Source of the DNA: Gonocerus acuteangulatus
Taxonomy: Eukaryota > Arthropoda > Insecta > Hemiptera > Coreidae
DNA length: 64,000 bases
Assembly: GCA_946811695.1 (NCBI GenBank)
Contig: OX328123.1
Location: forward strand, 124,669,896 to 124,733,895
Direction: 5' to 3'
Shown: positions 1-45,950 of the stretch, one piece after another
Layout of the letters: the number at the start of each line of letters is the position of its first letter
Position numbering within the stretch: the stretch's first letter is position 1
Made by a program: the position numbers and the translations under genes
The notes under the pieces: generated by a model
The model's input: the letters and a program-made list of their open reading frames with translations, nothing else
Databases searched by the model: none
Told to the model about the DNA's origin: nothing

Positions 1-14
1 CTATTTTGTTACAG

Positions 15-30848
<30,834 letters not shown>

Positions 30849-32086
30849 TTTAAAAATACTCATAGATACAAGGTGTATTATTATTATTATATATTAGTCT
30901 TCTTATTTTACATGTAATATAACCTAGTGATTTTATACATTTTGTATTCTTCACGTGTTACTGACTTGTTTTATTGAAAGCATTAGATAAATATGCAAGT
31001 GAAGTCATAAAAAATAATTTATTCTTCCTTCATTTAATAGTTTGTACATTCCTTTATTTAAAATTTGTGCGATTAAATAAATAAACCATGTCCTACTAAA
31101 TTGAGAGAAATTACATATAAATGTGGACATAGTATCTGTTGAGAATTAGTTTTAGACTTCTGTTGCATTCATAATAAAACCTTTTGTGCCTAACATAATA
31201 TATTGAATATTAAAAACCCTTAGTGCATAATTTGGACTCAAGACTCGTGAAGAATATTAGTCTCTTGGTTTAACACGTATGACATAAGGTCATTTCCCCT
31301 AGCTGAAATTTTATATTCAATACTTTGAATGTATCAAGGCAAATTTAATGATTTGAACATTTTTCAATGGTAAAAAATAGCCTGTCAAACATCCTTTGAC
31401 AGCCATTTGAAAGGGAATCGCTTCCAGGCGGGTGTTCGAAAGGCATTTTTTACTAGAAAAAATATAAGAATCAGTAAAGTTCATGATGGAACATACTTAA
31501 AAATAAGTTAATATTGTTTACTAATAATATTTTTAATCTTTAGCTACTGAGGGGAAGGGGATTATGGGGTACGATGCTTATGTGAATGTGAGAGACAATA
31601 TCTCAAAAAGATTTTAGATCTATGATGTAAAAGGTACTTGTTCCTGAATACAAAGAAAAGGATAATAATGAATAAAGGAATTTTTGATATATCTGAATAT
31701 CTTTTCCTAGTAAAGGATATATTACCCAGGCAATAAAATAAGCTGCCTGGGAATTACCCTTCCACAACTGAAGGATATTCGTACTAAGAAAAGTGTTTCT
31801 CAAGCTTGCGATTTTCAAACATTCCAGTTCCATAAAAACATTATAACAATAACAATTAATTTTTGTAGAAAAATAATAATAAATGTCAATTTTGATTTGT
31901 AATTTTTTTTTTCAATTTATTTACTACTGGTGTTTTGTATTTATCACACTGAGAAAACATGAAGAATGTAATTCGTGGATGTCAACGGAAATCAATTAAT
32001 TCAAATATTTAAATGAGTTGTGTGCACATAATAATTTTTTTTAAAAAAGGATCCAAACTGTATGGGAAAATTGTAAAAAAAAAAGT
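30849..32086 (+). other. DDX46 3' UTR and DDX46-ING3 intergenic region
   Basis: Candidate polyadenylation signals AATAAA at 31076, 31080 and 31173 lie 228-325 nt after the stop. No other gene is evident up to the LINE remnant. Confidence 0.4.
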
Positions 32087-32572
32087 TTCCGTCGTAATAG
32101 AATAATAGTGTGGATTCTCAGCCACGTGGGAGTGCCTGGGAATGAAAAAGCTGACGAATTGGCCAAGAAAGGCACAAATGAAGAACAGCCATCAGCTTTG
32201 GTAAAGCTCACATCAACTTACTCCCAAATAAATACTATTGTGAACATAGCTGTGGCTGAAGGGCACCGTACAGCTGCAACGGGTAAAATTTGGGAGAAAC
32301 CAATCACAAATGGACCGGTGCCTAGAGATACAGCTGTCTGCCTCTTTAGAATAACTACCGGACATGACTATCTACAGGCTCATCTGCACCGAATCGGTGT
32401 GGACACAGATATCTGTACGCTGTGCAATGGCGGCAGAATGGACGCTACACATCTTACTTCTTGCAATGCTCTCAGCCCTCTAGAGTTTGACGACACAACT
32501 TTGGTGCTTTCTTCTCCGTAGTGGTCTGCGAGGCGCTTGATGGCTGAATTATACCTCATGCGGGCGTAGGAT
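32087..32572 (+). pseudogene. Non-LTR retrotransposon (LINE) RNase H / C-terminal remnant
   Basis: Frame from about 32087 reads WILSHVGVPGNEKADELAKK, the C-terminal RNase H motif (H..G..GNE.AD..A) of Jockey/I/R1-type LINE ORF2. It continues with FRITTGHDYLQAHLHRIG and CTLCNGGRMDATHLTSC, the usual Cys-rich tail. A stop at 32519-32521 is followed in frame by WSARRLMAELYLMRA, the expected end of such ORFs. 5'-truncated and dead. Confidence 0.8.
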
Positions 32573-33530
32573 AAAGTAAAGTACAAAATAATAGTGATTT
32601 GTAAGAAAAAGTTGGTTGTACGTTTAAAAATAGAAATTTCCAGTGATGGGCCGGTCAGGTTTGAAGGAAACCCCTTTATAATGGCTACGAACAAGTAAGG
32701 AGTTGTTTCAGTGTGACAAGACAAACACAAACTGAATTGAGGGAATACTATCAGTGTTGACGGCCTTTTGACGCCCTCCAGTTGATAGGAGGCGCTACCG
32801 TCGAACACCCTTCGACAGCTGCCATCATGTTGTTAAATAAGACCAGCAAGGTACAGGTAACTGCAAGTTCTGTAATAGATCCATTGATTTACAATTAGCC
32901 AATAGGAAGATTTCCATGACAGCTTAATCTGCAAACCAATTATATTTTATTCAGAACCAAGGTAAGGGAAAATGGGGAGAGAGGATAAGCTGGGAGCCTC
33001 ATGCTCTGCAGGGAGCCTCATGCTCTGCTTTGGCTTTGATAACTAGACTGTTTTGTTGTTCTTGATACTATGTCCACTTTATTAATAGAAATCATTAATA
33101 TTATTGTTTTTTTTTTAAATATTTTAATCTAGATTACAATTAAATTAGAGACATTTTTTTAGGCGATCCAACAGTTTACACCCAAAATAATCATTCATCT
33201 ATGATTACTGTAGACTCTAAGAGTTAACAATTTCAAATTGTAATCTCTCACATATGTCACATATTATGAATAAAAAATATATCAACAAAAAAGAAAATCA
33301 ACTAAAATTTACGAAGGGTATTTTGGAAATAAAATAAAAGTAATCATTAGTTTTATAAGTTCTTTATTTTTTGGTGAGACGTCAAAAATTGGATTATAAT
33401 TTTAAAAAAAAAGAGCAGAGAGTAAAATGAAAACATTAATGGGACTATAGAATTGAAATGAGAATAAATAATTAAAAATTAAAATAAATGGTTAAATTAA
33501 AAAAAAACCAAAAAAATAATGAAAAAGGAT
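32573..33530. other. DDX46-ING3 intergenic, ING3 3' side
   Basis: TTTATT at 33363-33368 (AATAAA on the minus strand) is a plausible ING3 polyadenylation signal, about 165 nt past the stop. A short duplicated gcctcatgctctg word occurs at 32997 and 33016. Otherwise nothing identified. Confidence 0.35.
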
Positions 33531-35866
33531 TCACTGTGTCTTCCTGTTTCTTCTCTTCATGGCTGCTGTACAATGTGGACAATACCATTTTCCTTTAGGC
33601 TTGTCAGTAATTCCCACACATGGATAATGGTACCATTCATAAGGACACTAGAAACAACAAAAAAATAATTATTAATTATTTGTATATATTCACTTTTGGA
33701 ATCCAATATCATTAACAAGGATGAAAAACGAATATTTTATATAGACAAGTAACTGTACGAGGGTTGTAAAATTTATTTTTGACATGGATATGTCTTAGCT
33801 ATGGCCTAGTGTGATGTTAAAAGTGTAACGCTTTGGCTACGTCTGGACGATGGTACACGAGAGTTCCGTTGCTTTGGCGACTAACCCTCGTGGTTACCGT
33901 ACTATCGAAACTGTCAAATTTTTTTTGAACTAATTTTGCTGGTTAACAAACTCATTCAATCATTTGCTAGGGGAATACTGTATACCAAGTTTTGTGACGA
34001 AAAAACAAAACACTCTGGCGTGTATCGTGTTAATGATAGTTCATAAATTGTCCGATGTGATGCTTTACATTGGCATAACTTTTATTTTTCTATATAGCCT
34101 TTAAGCTCTTCAACCTGCCCAATAGCACTCTGCATGATTAGGTTAATAGCTGGTATCCCCCATGGGAGTCCAATGTTTTGATTCTGTAATGATATGGGGT
34201 ATCCAAGTTTCCATATGCAGTAATTATTTCACACTGTGTTTAAGTTAAAGACTACACCAGAGGGACTGTAAATTCAAATCTCTCTTTAATTCAATGGTAG
34301 CTGAACTTTAGCAAGGTTTTCATCAGTAATTGTAGTTTTAGGACATTCCAGACATTTATCATCATTCAAGCTTGTTCATCAACATTTAAAATCGCCTGGT
34401 ACATTAATTTGATGGTGTTGGCATAGTCCCTTTCAAAAATAAATATTTAATGACAGCAACATACTTGATTTTTCCATTTTTACAAACACACTTATGAACT
34501 TACTGAAAGAATTGTCAAACAAAAATTATGATTCCAAAATAGCTGAGATATAGGTAAGTACCTAACAAAGCATGCCCATATACCAGAGTTGGGTAAAATC
34601 ATAATTACAATTACAATTATACTCATAGGCTTTCCAGATATAATTACGATTATAATCCCAGACCCTGGGATATGATTATGATTACAAGAGTGATTTTGAT
34701 TACACTTTTAAGCACATCTTTGGTTTTAATTACACTCATAATTACAACATTTTTCTGTAATTACAATCGTAATCACAACATTAAGATGTTTCTGTGACTA
34801 TGCCTGTAATTACAACTATTTTTCTCCGATTACAACTGTAATCGCATTTTTTTTCTGTTAGTCACTAGACCACAGGAAGACCCTCTGGTAATAGTATCCT
34901 AATTTATAAAAATAAATGATGTTGGGATGACATTGGTCATGATGGGTTTCCAAAGAACAAGAGCAAAACGGGCAACCCCCCAGGAAGCAGAGTCAAACAA
35001 AACTTTTCAGGATTTTTCAATTTTTGCATATAATAAAACCCCAACCTCAATGTCTATCATCATGTAAAAGTTCAAGTCTCTAGCTTTTCAGGAAGTGCCT
35101 AATAATTTTGTTGAGTGCGTGAGCATGTCGTACAAATTCCAATTTTCCATCGCCTGTATCTCAAAAACGCTTCTATGTAGAATTATGAAACTTTCCAATT
35201 TTACTCACATCTAGTAGTAGTATACCTGTGCAAAATTTCATGAGTTTAACTGGTTCAAAGTTATATGAGGGTAAAAATCGGCTCTAATACATCATGTAAT
35301 ATAAACACAGTGTATGTTGGCTAGAACTTGGTCTGGTGAACTACCCTGCGCCTAGATTTAAGACAATCTTATGTCCTAGGTATGTAAAATATTACATGAT
35401 TATGTAGAAAAATTAACTGAAGAGTTTTAAATATGAATTTTACATCCTTTTGAAAATAATTAACGAAAACATACTTCTTTTACATTGCCCAAAAAATGTG
35501 TATGAGTGAAAAAGGAGTTCAATTATAGAGTGGAAATCTGTGGACACAATGATTTTAGTTAGAAGCAAACAGAATTAAAATAATAAAATGTGGTATTAAA
35601 AACAAAGTAAAACAATGGATTACCGTTTTATTGTCGCAGGCAACCATAGTGCCAAAGGCTACTTCATTGCATATGCAATACCTAGGCTCGTTGGGATCAT
35701 AACTTTCCGAATTTTTATCTGATGATGCTGAGGGTGGTTCAGATGGTGAAGGAATTGAGGCTGGAGATGAAGCTGGTGTTGCAGAAATACTACTTGACAT
35801 ATTGCTCAGTATTGTGCTTTTCCTAGAAACAATTAACAAATGTTTAATGGACTCAAAAATATTTTC

Positions 35867-35916
<50 letters not shown>

Positions 35917-38900
35917 GTCTTGTAAGAAGCAAAGAGCATAGAGGACCAAATACTATACAGGGACTTGATTTTGGACTGCACAACACATTAGAGATAGTTT
36001 AGTGAGTAAAAGCCTGATTTTCCTTTTCTTTTTCTTTTTAAATAGTTATAACTAGGGAACGGATGTTCATCTAAAATAAAATACAAAATATGTAAATATA
36101 TTGTAACGATATAAAAGGGGGTGCTCTAGAAAGAGTCAGTTTCTGGCATAGCAAAGAGTAGCATTCCTATTCAAAATAAAGGCTAAGTTATATTCCATAA
36201 ATCCATCACAAATATTCTCCTTTGTCAATCAATTAAATAAATAAAAGAGTAATAAAAGGGATAGCAATTGGCAGTGCTTAGTTTGGCAGTATTTATTTTT
36301 TTTAAAAAAAAGGCAGTGTTAAATAAAAGAAGAGTCCAAATATCTCGGCTAGGAGCGATAAGGTATACAAGTTCCCAGGAAGATAAGAATAGAGGTGCTT
36401 CCAAAAAATGCACTTTGAACATCGAGGTGGCGATCGCTGAAGACAAACACCCTTGGTGTGGTGGGAGTAACGCCTCTATAAAAAGGGCCTTCCCCCACCA
36501 CTCGTTCTCATTTCAACGCCAGCCAAGGGCCGGAGCACACCCATTCATGCACCAGAGGCAGAGGACACACGGTCTCGCTGCAGAACCAGCTGGTCAGCCG
36601 ACACCAAGCTCACTTCACCTGGACATGATGGCCAGACACCACTCCAAGATTTAGCAGCCGACCATCATTCTCCTCAACATAACTACAAGCAGTCTGCCTC
36701 TTCACTTCCAGAACATCATCCGTAAAATAAGCTGAGTATAACTCACTAACTGCCAATCTTCAATTAAAATTTAAAAGCTATCTAAAATTTAATAATGGCC
36801 AATATTTATCTTTTAATATATAAATTAATATTTTAATTATGTTCTAACTTTTCTAAGATAACCCAACATTGATACAATTATGTGAGTCAAGCAATTTTTT
36901 ATATTCTTTTTTATATCACAGCCATGCCAAATCTTGAATTATATATTTTATTCAATATAAGTCAATTATTTCCAACTCTATTTTATTTATAATGAACCTT
37001 TCTCCTGGTATTTAATATGGTCTCAACACATAAAAGGACAGATGGTAAGAAGTGGTTCTAATTATATATTTCTCATGCTTTTATTTCAGGAAATTTTTAA
37101 ATATAATTCAATTTTCTTTTTCTTGCCCAAACCAAAACACCACAATATATTATGAAATACGTAATAAAAAAAATTGAAAATATTTAATAAACAAATACCT
37201 AAAACACTATAAAATATTGAAAAGAAAAGCATAAATAATAAATAGGAACTCTTTTATTATAAATGGAAAGAACAAAAGTCCAAAATATATGGAACAAAAT
37301 GACTAAAACTCGAACATATTGAAAAATAAAGCTTAAATAAAATTTAGGAACTCATTGTTGTTGTTGGAAAAGGGGAGAAAAAAAGTCGAATATTTCTTCA
37401 GATGAAGATTATTTTGAAAAATTGTTAGCAAACACAAACATTTTTCAATTGGCAAATGTGAAATGATGCCGGTCTGACATAAGTATATTTTTGAAGCGAC
37501 TGAATGGTCTTTCAACATCTACTGAAGGTATTTGAAGGCTGCAATCTCCATGGGATTCAACTCAACTGTTAAACATCTACTTGCTGTTTTGCCACAGTGT
37601 ATGTCCCCAATTATCAGGATATCTTTCCACCCAGGGATTTCTAGACAACCTTTTAACTTTCTTTTTAATTTATCCCCAGTATCTCCTCCTAAATCCTGGA
37701 TTTTCTCTATTACTCCCTGTACAATTGCAATGCTATCCATTAACAACTTGCTTTTTGTATCTAGTCTTGATATAGTATATATACAGCCAACTTTGCTTCT
37801 TAGAATTAGTATTATTTTCTTTGTCGGTTTCCCACTTATTTCTTCAATTACAAAATAAAAAGAATTACATGATATGTAGCAAAAATATGTATTTGTGGCA
37901 GAATATGTAAAACTATGCAGTTTTGGCAAAATATGTAAAATAAAAAACTGTTTAAATGCTTTAAAATCACTTAAAGCATGCAGAATTATATCAATACATA
38001 CGTTTTACGAATCACAAAAAATATGTAAATACAATAACATCCATTCCCTAGTTATAACTAAGTAATCACAACAGTGATCAGTAATTAACCAAAAATTAAT
38101 TTGCTGGCCTCCTGATAAAGATGGTATCTATAACATTATGAAATATTTCTAAAAATGTGCATTTAATAGCTACTGTACATTGAAAAAACTTCCATAAAAT
38201 GTCAGCTGGAATGCGCAAAACAACTGTAGAACTAAACACCAGTAGCTAATGTGTTAAAGGCCTTACTAACACGACGATAAAGATGCGATTGTTATTCAAA
38301 ATACATCATTAGTGTGAGCTCAAGATTCAAACTGAGGTTCTTGAGTACTTGAGCTTACTGCTGCACCACTTGATCCAAATAGTTATAAACTTCAATAATA
38401 AACTTCAATTTTATATATTTCTCTCATGAAATATCATTCAAGAGCAATTATTTCTATTTGCTCTTGCTTCCCAGAATAACCTCCCTTAGGCTTGGCAGGT
38501 TATGCTTGGGTGTGCCTAACCTTACCAAGAGAATTGTGTGCTCCTACTTTGTGTTTGCAATCTGCATTCTTTATTCCTTTTCAAATTCTAAAAGAAATGT
38601 CTGTAATAACAAAATTTAAAGTATTTATGGTAAGTGCATTTTTATTTCTTTCATTGTATGCTTTAAACTTCTTGTCACCAATCGAATTTTTTAGTCAGCC
38701 CATTTTTTCAATGAGCCAGCCACTTAGTATATTCATTTTTATATTTCAAACAAATTTTAATTTATTATTTAAATTTTATTTTAGCATAATATAGTGTTAA
38801 ATTCATATCAACAAAAGTAGCAGGAAACATTAAAATAAAAGAATACACTTAATGCAAAAAAAGTCTGGAAACACTTGTGCAAAGAAAGTTTCCATTGTTT

Positions 38901-41900
38901 GAATAATTTATGAATTTTATGCGAAATAGAAAGCAACCAAAAACTAGTGTTTAATTTGATGAGAGGATTGAATTTTTACAAGTAATTGATGACTTGATTA
39001 CAAAAATTCCTTAGGAGAGGATCTATTCCAGTTAGAAAAATGTTCTGGAATTTTTATTTTAACAAGCACGAGCACACACACTAAGAAAAATAAATAAACC
39101 AGGTGTTATTGCGTCAAAGTCAGAAATTGGAAACAATTGTTGTTTGATTTATTTTTCTTCAAAACCACTCAGTCGAATTGAAAAGTGTTGGTTCAAAATG
39201 GTGCAAAATTGCATGATCTAAATGTTTGGTAGATACCATGAAAGGTCTTAAAATATTGAGGGCTTTACCCACATTATGGCTCTTCCTCAACTCGGAAATC
39301 GGTACAAACTTTATATTATTGATATATGTTGGCTTTTGATTAAATACAATGTTTTCCAGACTTCCATCGATTTTTTTTCGGCAACACTATTTCCGTATCT
39401 AATTTGACTGAAATATTAGTACTCATAACTTAATTATAAAAAATTCAACAGAAAATAATATTATATGAATTGTGGACAATTAAGAACACAGAATTTGTGT
39501 ACCAAATAAAATTTCTGAGCAGCTAGTATTTTTTTTTATACATTAGATAGTATTTTATTCATCACTAGCTGTGCCCACGACTTCGTACGCATGGATAGGG
39601 AACCGATTTAGTTTATTTTTACAACATATTTTTCTATTAATATGTCCACAACAAATTCCGAGTTTAGTTGCAATACAACAATAATTGTGGCCAGAATGGG
39701 CGAATATGTATTTTGGGTCCGAAGTACCCCCCCCCCCTCCAGATGAACAAATTTTGATGGTTAATGAACTTGTTTAATCATTTGCTAGGGGAATATTATA
39801 TAACAAGTCTTGTGAAGAATAAACAAAAATCTCTGGTGTGTATCGTATTAACAATAGTTCATGAAATGTTCAACGGGATTCTTTTCAGTGACTTAAGTTT
39901 TTTATTTATGAACAAATTGACATGAAACAATCACTAAATGTTAAGTGAAGCTTACCACAATATATTAGTGAAAATCGCAACTTCTGAGATTAGCACGTAC
40001 AGACAAACAGAAAAAAATCATTGTTTTGGGTACTATTGCTTCGATAAAGGCCAAGATATATGGTATTTTTCCCATATATCTTCAATTTATAGACAGCGAT
40101 CTGTCAGAATTTTATTATATGTAAAGATTTAAATTTCTATTGGTTAAAACTAGTTGACACAAGTAGTACCAGACCATAATGCACTTTACACATTTCTAAC
40201 AATCCTGATTACTTGTACTATAATTAAAATTCTCCAAGATCAATCTTTTTAAAAGTTTTGAATTTTTACTTCTGGATACCTTCCTAATCCGCATCCCAAT
40301 ACCGAATGAAAAGAGAATCGAGAAATCCTTTCTCGGCATATTGGACAAAGATTTTATTAACAGAAAATTTTAATTTTTTAAATATCTAATGAATGTAGAA
40401 TGAAATTTCAACATTGGCAATTATGATTACAGATATCATTAGACAATTTTATAGATTCAATAAACATTTAATTATTGGTTAAACTTTTAAAAAGTGAAAC
40501 CATTTTTGCAAAATATTTAAAGAACTTAAAACCCAGAAAAATTAATACAATTTTTTAATTAGTTTAAATTTGTAAACAGAAATATCTTGAATAGTGAATA
40601 GCATATTGAACTAACTTTTTATGCTTTTTATGGGTATCCTGTATTGCAGCAATCGCGGTTTGTGCAGCCCCTGCCAGTTCCTTACTTATATTAATTTCAT
40701 GACTATGACTGCTACCAGATCCTGATCCTGAAGATGCACTACTTCCAGAGTGAATAGCTTCGTATGATGCTTTTAGGCTGGCAGTTCTTCTCCCCTGCTG
40801 CATCTGAAAACATACATTTCTATTGTATTTTATACTATTTTAAGTTCCACTCTTGTGCGATGTTATAAATAAATGTTTATTTGTGATAGTGACATGCAAA
40901 TAAATTATTAGTGGATGAGTTTGGCTGAGAGGTCGAGTACTCGACTCGTGCTCTGGAGGTTAGAAACTCAGACTCGCACTAAAAGATTTTATCTTGTAGT
41001 CTCGTTGTTCGGGGGTCCAAAGTGGGGCCCTAGACCGTCCACCGGTTCACCCAGCCTTCAATGGGTACCTGTAAAGGAAAATATAAAGCAGCCAGGCAAT
41101 AGTACTGACCACACTATCTCCCTAGTGTGCCTTATTGTGAAGAATCTCTACACCTCTACATTATATGTCCTATCTGGGCTTGTTGTTACTGGACGATAAC
41201 ACGTGATATAATTTCTTATAGTAATTTAAACATGTTTTGAAGCAATAATTTTACGTTTACACCATACAAATAAAAGGAATAAATTGGCTTTAATGAACTT
41301 CATGGGGTTGGCAAATTTTGTTCAAAAACAGCAGAATTGACAGCAGAATTCTGTAGTGGATAAATTTAAACAAATAACTCATCGATTCATTACATCCATG
41401 CAGATAGTCAAACAAACATTACCTGATATAAAGCCAGCTTCATACCAATTGCATAGGATTGGATCTTCTTTATAACTGTATCTCCATTAAAGTTGACTGA
41501 GGCTAGGCTTCATGAGAACTGTCCAGGGCTGACTAGGACTGGCGCTTCTTTAGAACTGAAAAACCGTATGAGACTAGTTCTGAATTGGACGGGAGCTGCA
41601 TTAGGACTGTAACCAACTTGATCTCGATTCAGACTGCAGCTTCTTTCTGACTAAACTCAACTGACTAAATTTCTTGGCGGGAGAGCTCAACCGGTAATCA
41701 ATGCTACCTGAATAGGCTGCTAGACATCATACCAAAATAATATTTGCTTATCCCAGCAATGAATTTAACATATTAATGAGTTTTCTCGATATCTCCAGAA
41801 TTTTCTGTTTTAATTTTAAAACTTTTAAATATGCAATGTAAAATATCATTACAGCATGTATGTATATAGTAATTAAGGATTATGGAAGCATAATTAATTA

Positions 41901-43612
41901 ACACCATTAACATTTAAGTTAATAACGAGTATATTGTATACAGCCACATTGAGAAGGAAGAAGCGCCGCCATTACAACTGGTACAAGAAGCGGTAGCTCT
42001 ACATATAAGTACTAGATACTACAAAGAGATATGAATTCTAACACTCCTTCTCGATTTAAACATTTTTCCTTCTTTTTTTTAATACAAAAAATACAAGCAA
42101 AGATAAAAATTTTAAATCAAATAAATACAAATACAAAAAAAAGAGTTAGATTAATGTCCACTCATAATAATTGCAACTTGTCTCTAAACTGACTAAGCTT
42201 TTCATATTGTAGGGGCTTTGTAAAGATGTCTGCAATGTTTGCCGAGGATGGTACATATTCAATTTTGAATAATCCCTTATTTACATAATCCTTAATAAAA
42301 TGCATTTTTTAATTTCAATATGTTTAGTACGTTTGGAGTTTTCATAAGTTTCAGCCATGGAAATAGCGCCTAAATTGTCCATGTATAGAATTGGTTGGTC
42401 TTCACTATTGAACATCCAAGTTTGTGAGTTCCTGTGCCGCTGCAGCTCCGGCCACATATTCAGATTCCGCTGAAGACTGTGCAACACAAGTTTGTTTCTT
42501 TGAAAGCCAACAAACTGGATTGCCTCCATACAGTACAACTACACCTGTAACACTTTTGCAGTCACTTTTATCTCCACCCCAGTCAGCATCTGAAAAGGCT
42601 GTTAAGTTCATAGGTCCTTTGGTAAACTTTAACTGTTTATCTAATGTTCCTCTTAGGTATCGCAATACTCTTTTCGCTGCTGTCCAGACTTGTTGAGTTG
42701 GCTTGTCCAAATAACGACTTAAATAAGATACTGCAAACATAATATCAGGCCTACTATTTGTTGCCAGGTACATCAGAGAACCTATCAGTCTACGATATGG
42801 GACATCTATCACAGGTTGATTTGGATCAAATTGAAAATTTGATTCCATCGGTGTTTTAGCTCCTTTGCCAACTGGCATATTAAAATCATTTAACATTTTA
42901 TTAATAAAAGATTTTTGAGAAATATATAGAGATGAATTACATTTAGTGATTTCTAAACCTAAGAAATTCTTTATTTCTCCCATATCCTGCACATTGAATT
43001 TTTCTTTTAGGGCTTGTATAACTTCTTTAATGTCATTATCTTTACCTATTAATAAAAGATCATCTACATGAATGACTAATTTAACAGAGTTTTTAAAATA
43101 TAAACAAAAGTCATAATTTGAACGCTGAAATTCTAAGCTTAATAAATATTCATTTAATTTAGTGTTCCAATTCTTAGGACTTTGCCTTAAGCCATATAAA
43201 GAGCGATTTAAAAACTTTTTTATTACTGACATTCAGACCTTCTGGAATTTTAACGAATATCTCTGTGTCTATTTCACCATGAAGGAAAGCTGATGGTATG
43301 TAAAGTTGGCGAATTTTCAAGTTTTCCAAAACTGATTGTGCTAAAATCATCTTTACCTTAGAAGAGCGAGCAACTGGGGCATACACATTACTAAAAATGC
43401 AGTTATTTTCTTCTTGAAATCCCTTCGCTACTAGTCGAGTCTTTTTTGTCCCATCGGTTTTGGTTCTAAAAACCCACTTTAGATCAATTGCCTTTTAGCA
43501 CTTTCCTCCGAAGGAAAGTAGCTATTGAGGTTGGACTCATGACGGAATTTTTGAAAATTTTCTTCAAATCTTTATCGATCCTACCTAGTAGACACCGAAA
43601 ATGACCCGAAAA

Positions 43613-43660
<48 letters not shown>

Positions 43661-43673
43661 TTATATATGTATA

Positions 43674-43735
<62 letters not shown>

Positions 43736-45897
43736 TGTTAACACGATAGCGGCCAGAGTTTTTGTTTTTTCGTCACGAAACTTGGTATATAGCATTCAAT
43801 TAGCAAATGATTGAACGAGTTCATTAACCACCAAAGTCGGTCCACCGGAAGAGAGGGTTTACCCCGAACCCAAAATACTAATTTGACTATGGCAGCCGTA
43901 ATATTTGTTATATTTATGTTATATTTATTGTTGTATTCGTAGTGGTAATATAGAGAGAAAAGTGAGATATAAAAATGAACTAAATCGGTTCATTAGAAGG
44001 GGAGGTTTACTCCGGACCCACAATACCAATTCGCCACTACCAGCCGTGATTTTTGGTATATTTCAACGAAACTCGGTATTCCTAGTGGTAATCCACAGGT
44101 AAATATGTGTTGTAAAAATAAACTAAATCGGTTCATTAGGAGGGGGGGTTTACTCCGGAACCACAATACCAATTCGCCACTACCAGCCGTGATTTTTGGT
44201 ATATTTCGACGAAACTCGGTATTCGTAGTGGTAATCTACAGGTAAATATGTGTTGTAAAAATAAACTAAATCGGTTCATTAGAAGGGGGGGTTTACTCCG
44301 GACCCAAATTCCTAATATACTCATACCGGTCGTATTTTCTGCTGTATTGTAACGAAACGCGGTATACGTCGTGGGTAACTCATGAGAAAGAAGTGTTGTA
44401 AAAATGAGCTGAATCGGTCAATCGGAAAGCGGTTAATTTGTAATATATTTCAATAGAAAAGCCCGCCAGACGTAGGTTCACAAAGCCGCCGCAAGGAGCG
44501 CTTTCTACCACTAGAGTGACTGTATCCTGTTCCTGCATTAGATCGAAATATGATAATATGAGGTTTTTTGTATTAATTACGTAGTGCAATAGGTACCTAG
44601 GTGCAATAGGTAAATTAATAATTGATCAGTTACTCATTACAAATTTAAAAAGAGAACTATTCATGTTTTTATTTTATTTATGTAGGATATTTTAAGCAAA
44701 TTGTTCTGGAAAGCAGTCTACACTACCCAAATTCTGAGGAAAGTGCTTAGTTATGCAGCTCCTGTGTGACGGCCTTTTTACCTTGAGGGAGGTCTGTTAT
44801 CGACCATGTGTTTAGTTCTTCCAAAGACTTAAGTTCTTTATTAATTGCTAACTGCCATTCTTTATCACTCCAAGCCTCTTTAAAAGTATTAGGATCATCA
44901 GATTCTGCCTGAAGAAATGTCGAATAATAAACTTCATAATTTTGGAGTCTTTCAGGAAATTTCAACAGTCTTCCACTTCTAGTGGTAGTAGCTGATCCTC
45001 TTTCTTCATCTTCATCTAAATTATTTTCTTTAATATCATCTACTTTAGGTAATGTCTCCTCCTCAACTTTAACATTAGTCTCTTCATTATAGATTTCATT
45101 ATCATTTTCCAATGGATACTGTACTACTTCATTACAATTCTTTTCATCCTTTTTTGAAGACTGAGTTATAGAGCTACTTTTATTTTCCAAAAATACAACA
45201 TTTCTGCTGAAAATAATTTCTTTAGTATCAGGATTAATACATTTGTATCCTTTTACATTATTACCATAACCTATAAAGATCAATTTCTGAGATTTAGGAT
45301 CCCATTTCTTTCTTTTTTGTTTGGGTATGTGTGACATAACTTGGCCACCAAAAACTCTTAGGTGTGATATATTAGGTGCATGTCCAGACCAAACTTCAAA
45401 TGGTGTCTTTTCTTTTAAAACTGATGAAGGAGATCTATTGATAAGATAAACTGCTGTATTCACAGCTTCTGCCCAATATTCTTTAGGAAGACCAGAGTCA
45501 AATAATAAACAACGAGCCTTTTCTACTATTGTTCTATTTGCTCTTTCTGCGACTCCATTTTGTTCCAGTGTATATCTAATAGTTAATTGATGAATTATAC
45601 CACATTCTGACAAATAGTTTTTGAATTCTCGGTTCACATATTCAGTACCCTTGTCAGATCTAAGTACTTTAATTTTACTATCAGTTTGGTTTTCAATCAT
45701 TCTTTTAAATTTCTTAAAAGTTTCAAATACTTGGTTTTTAGCACTTTCCTCCGAAGGAAAGTAGCTATTGAGGTTGGACTCATGACGGAATTTTTGAAAA
45801 ATTTCTTCAAATCTTTATCGATCCTACCTAGTAGACACCGAAAATGACCCCCGTTAAAATTTATATATATCTATATATATATATATATATATATATA

Positions 45898-45950
<53 letters not shown>

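Noticed and set aside
36268..36654. 128-codon frame with a partner at 51079-51351
   Set aside because: They lie in the GC patch of the two solo LTRs and differ by frame-disrupting indels.
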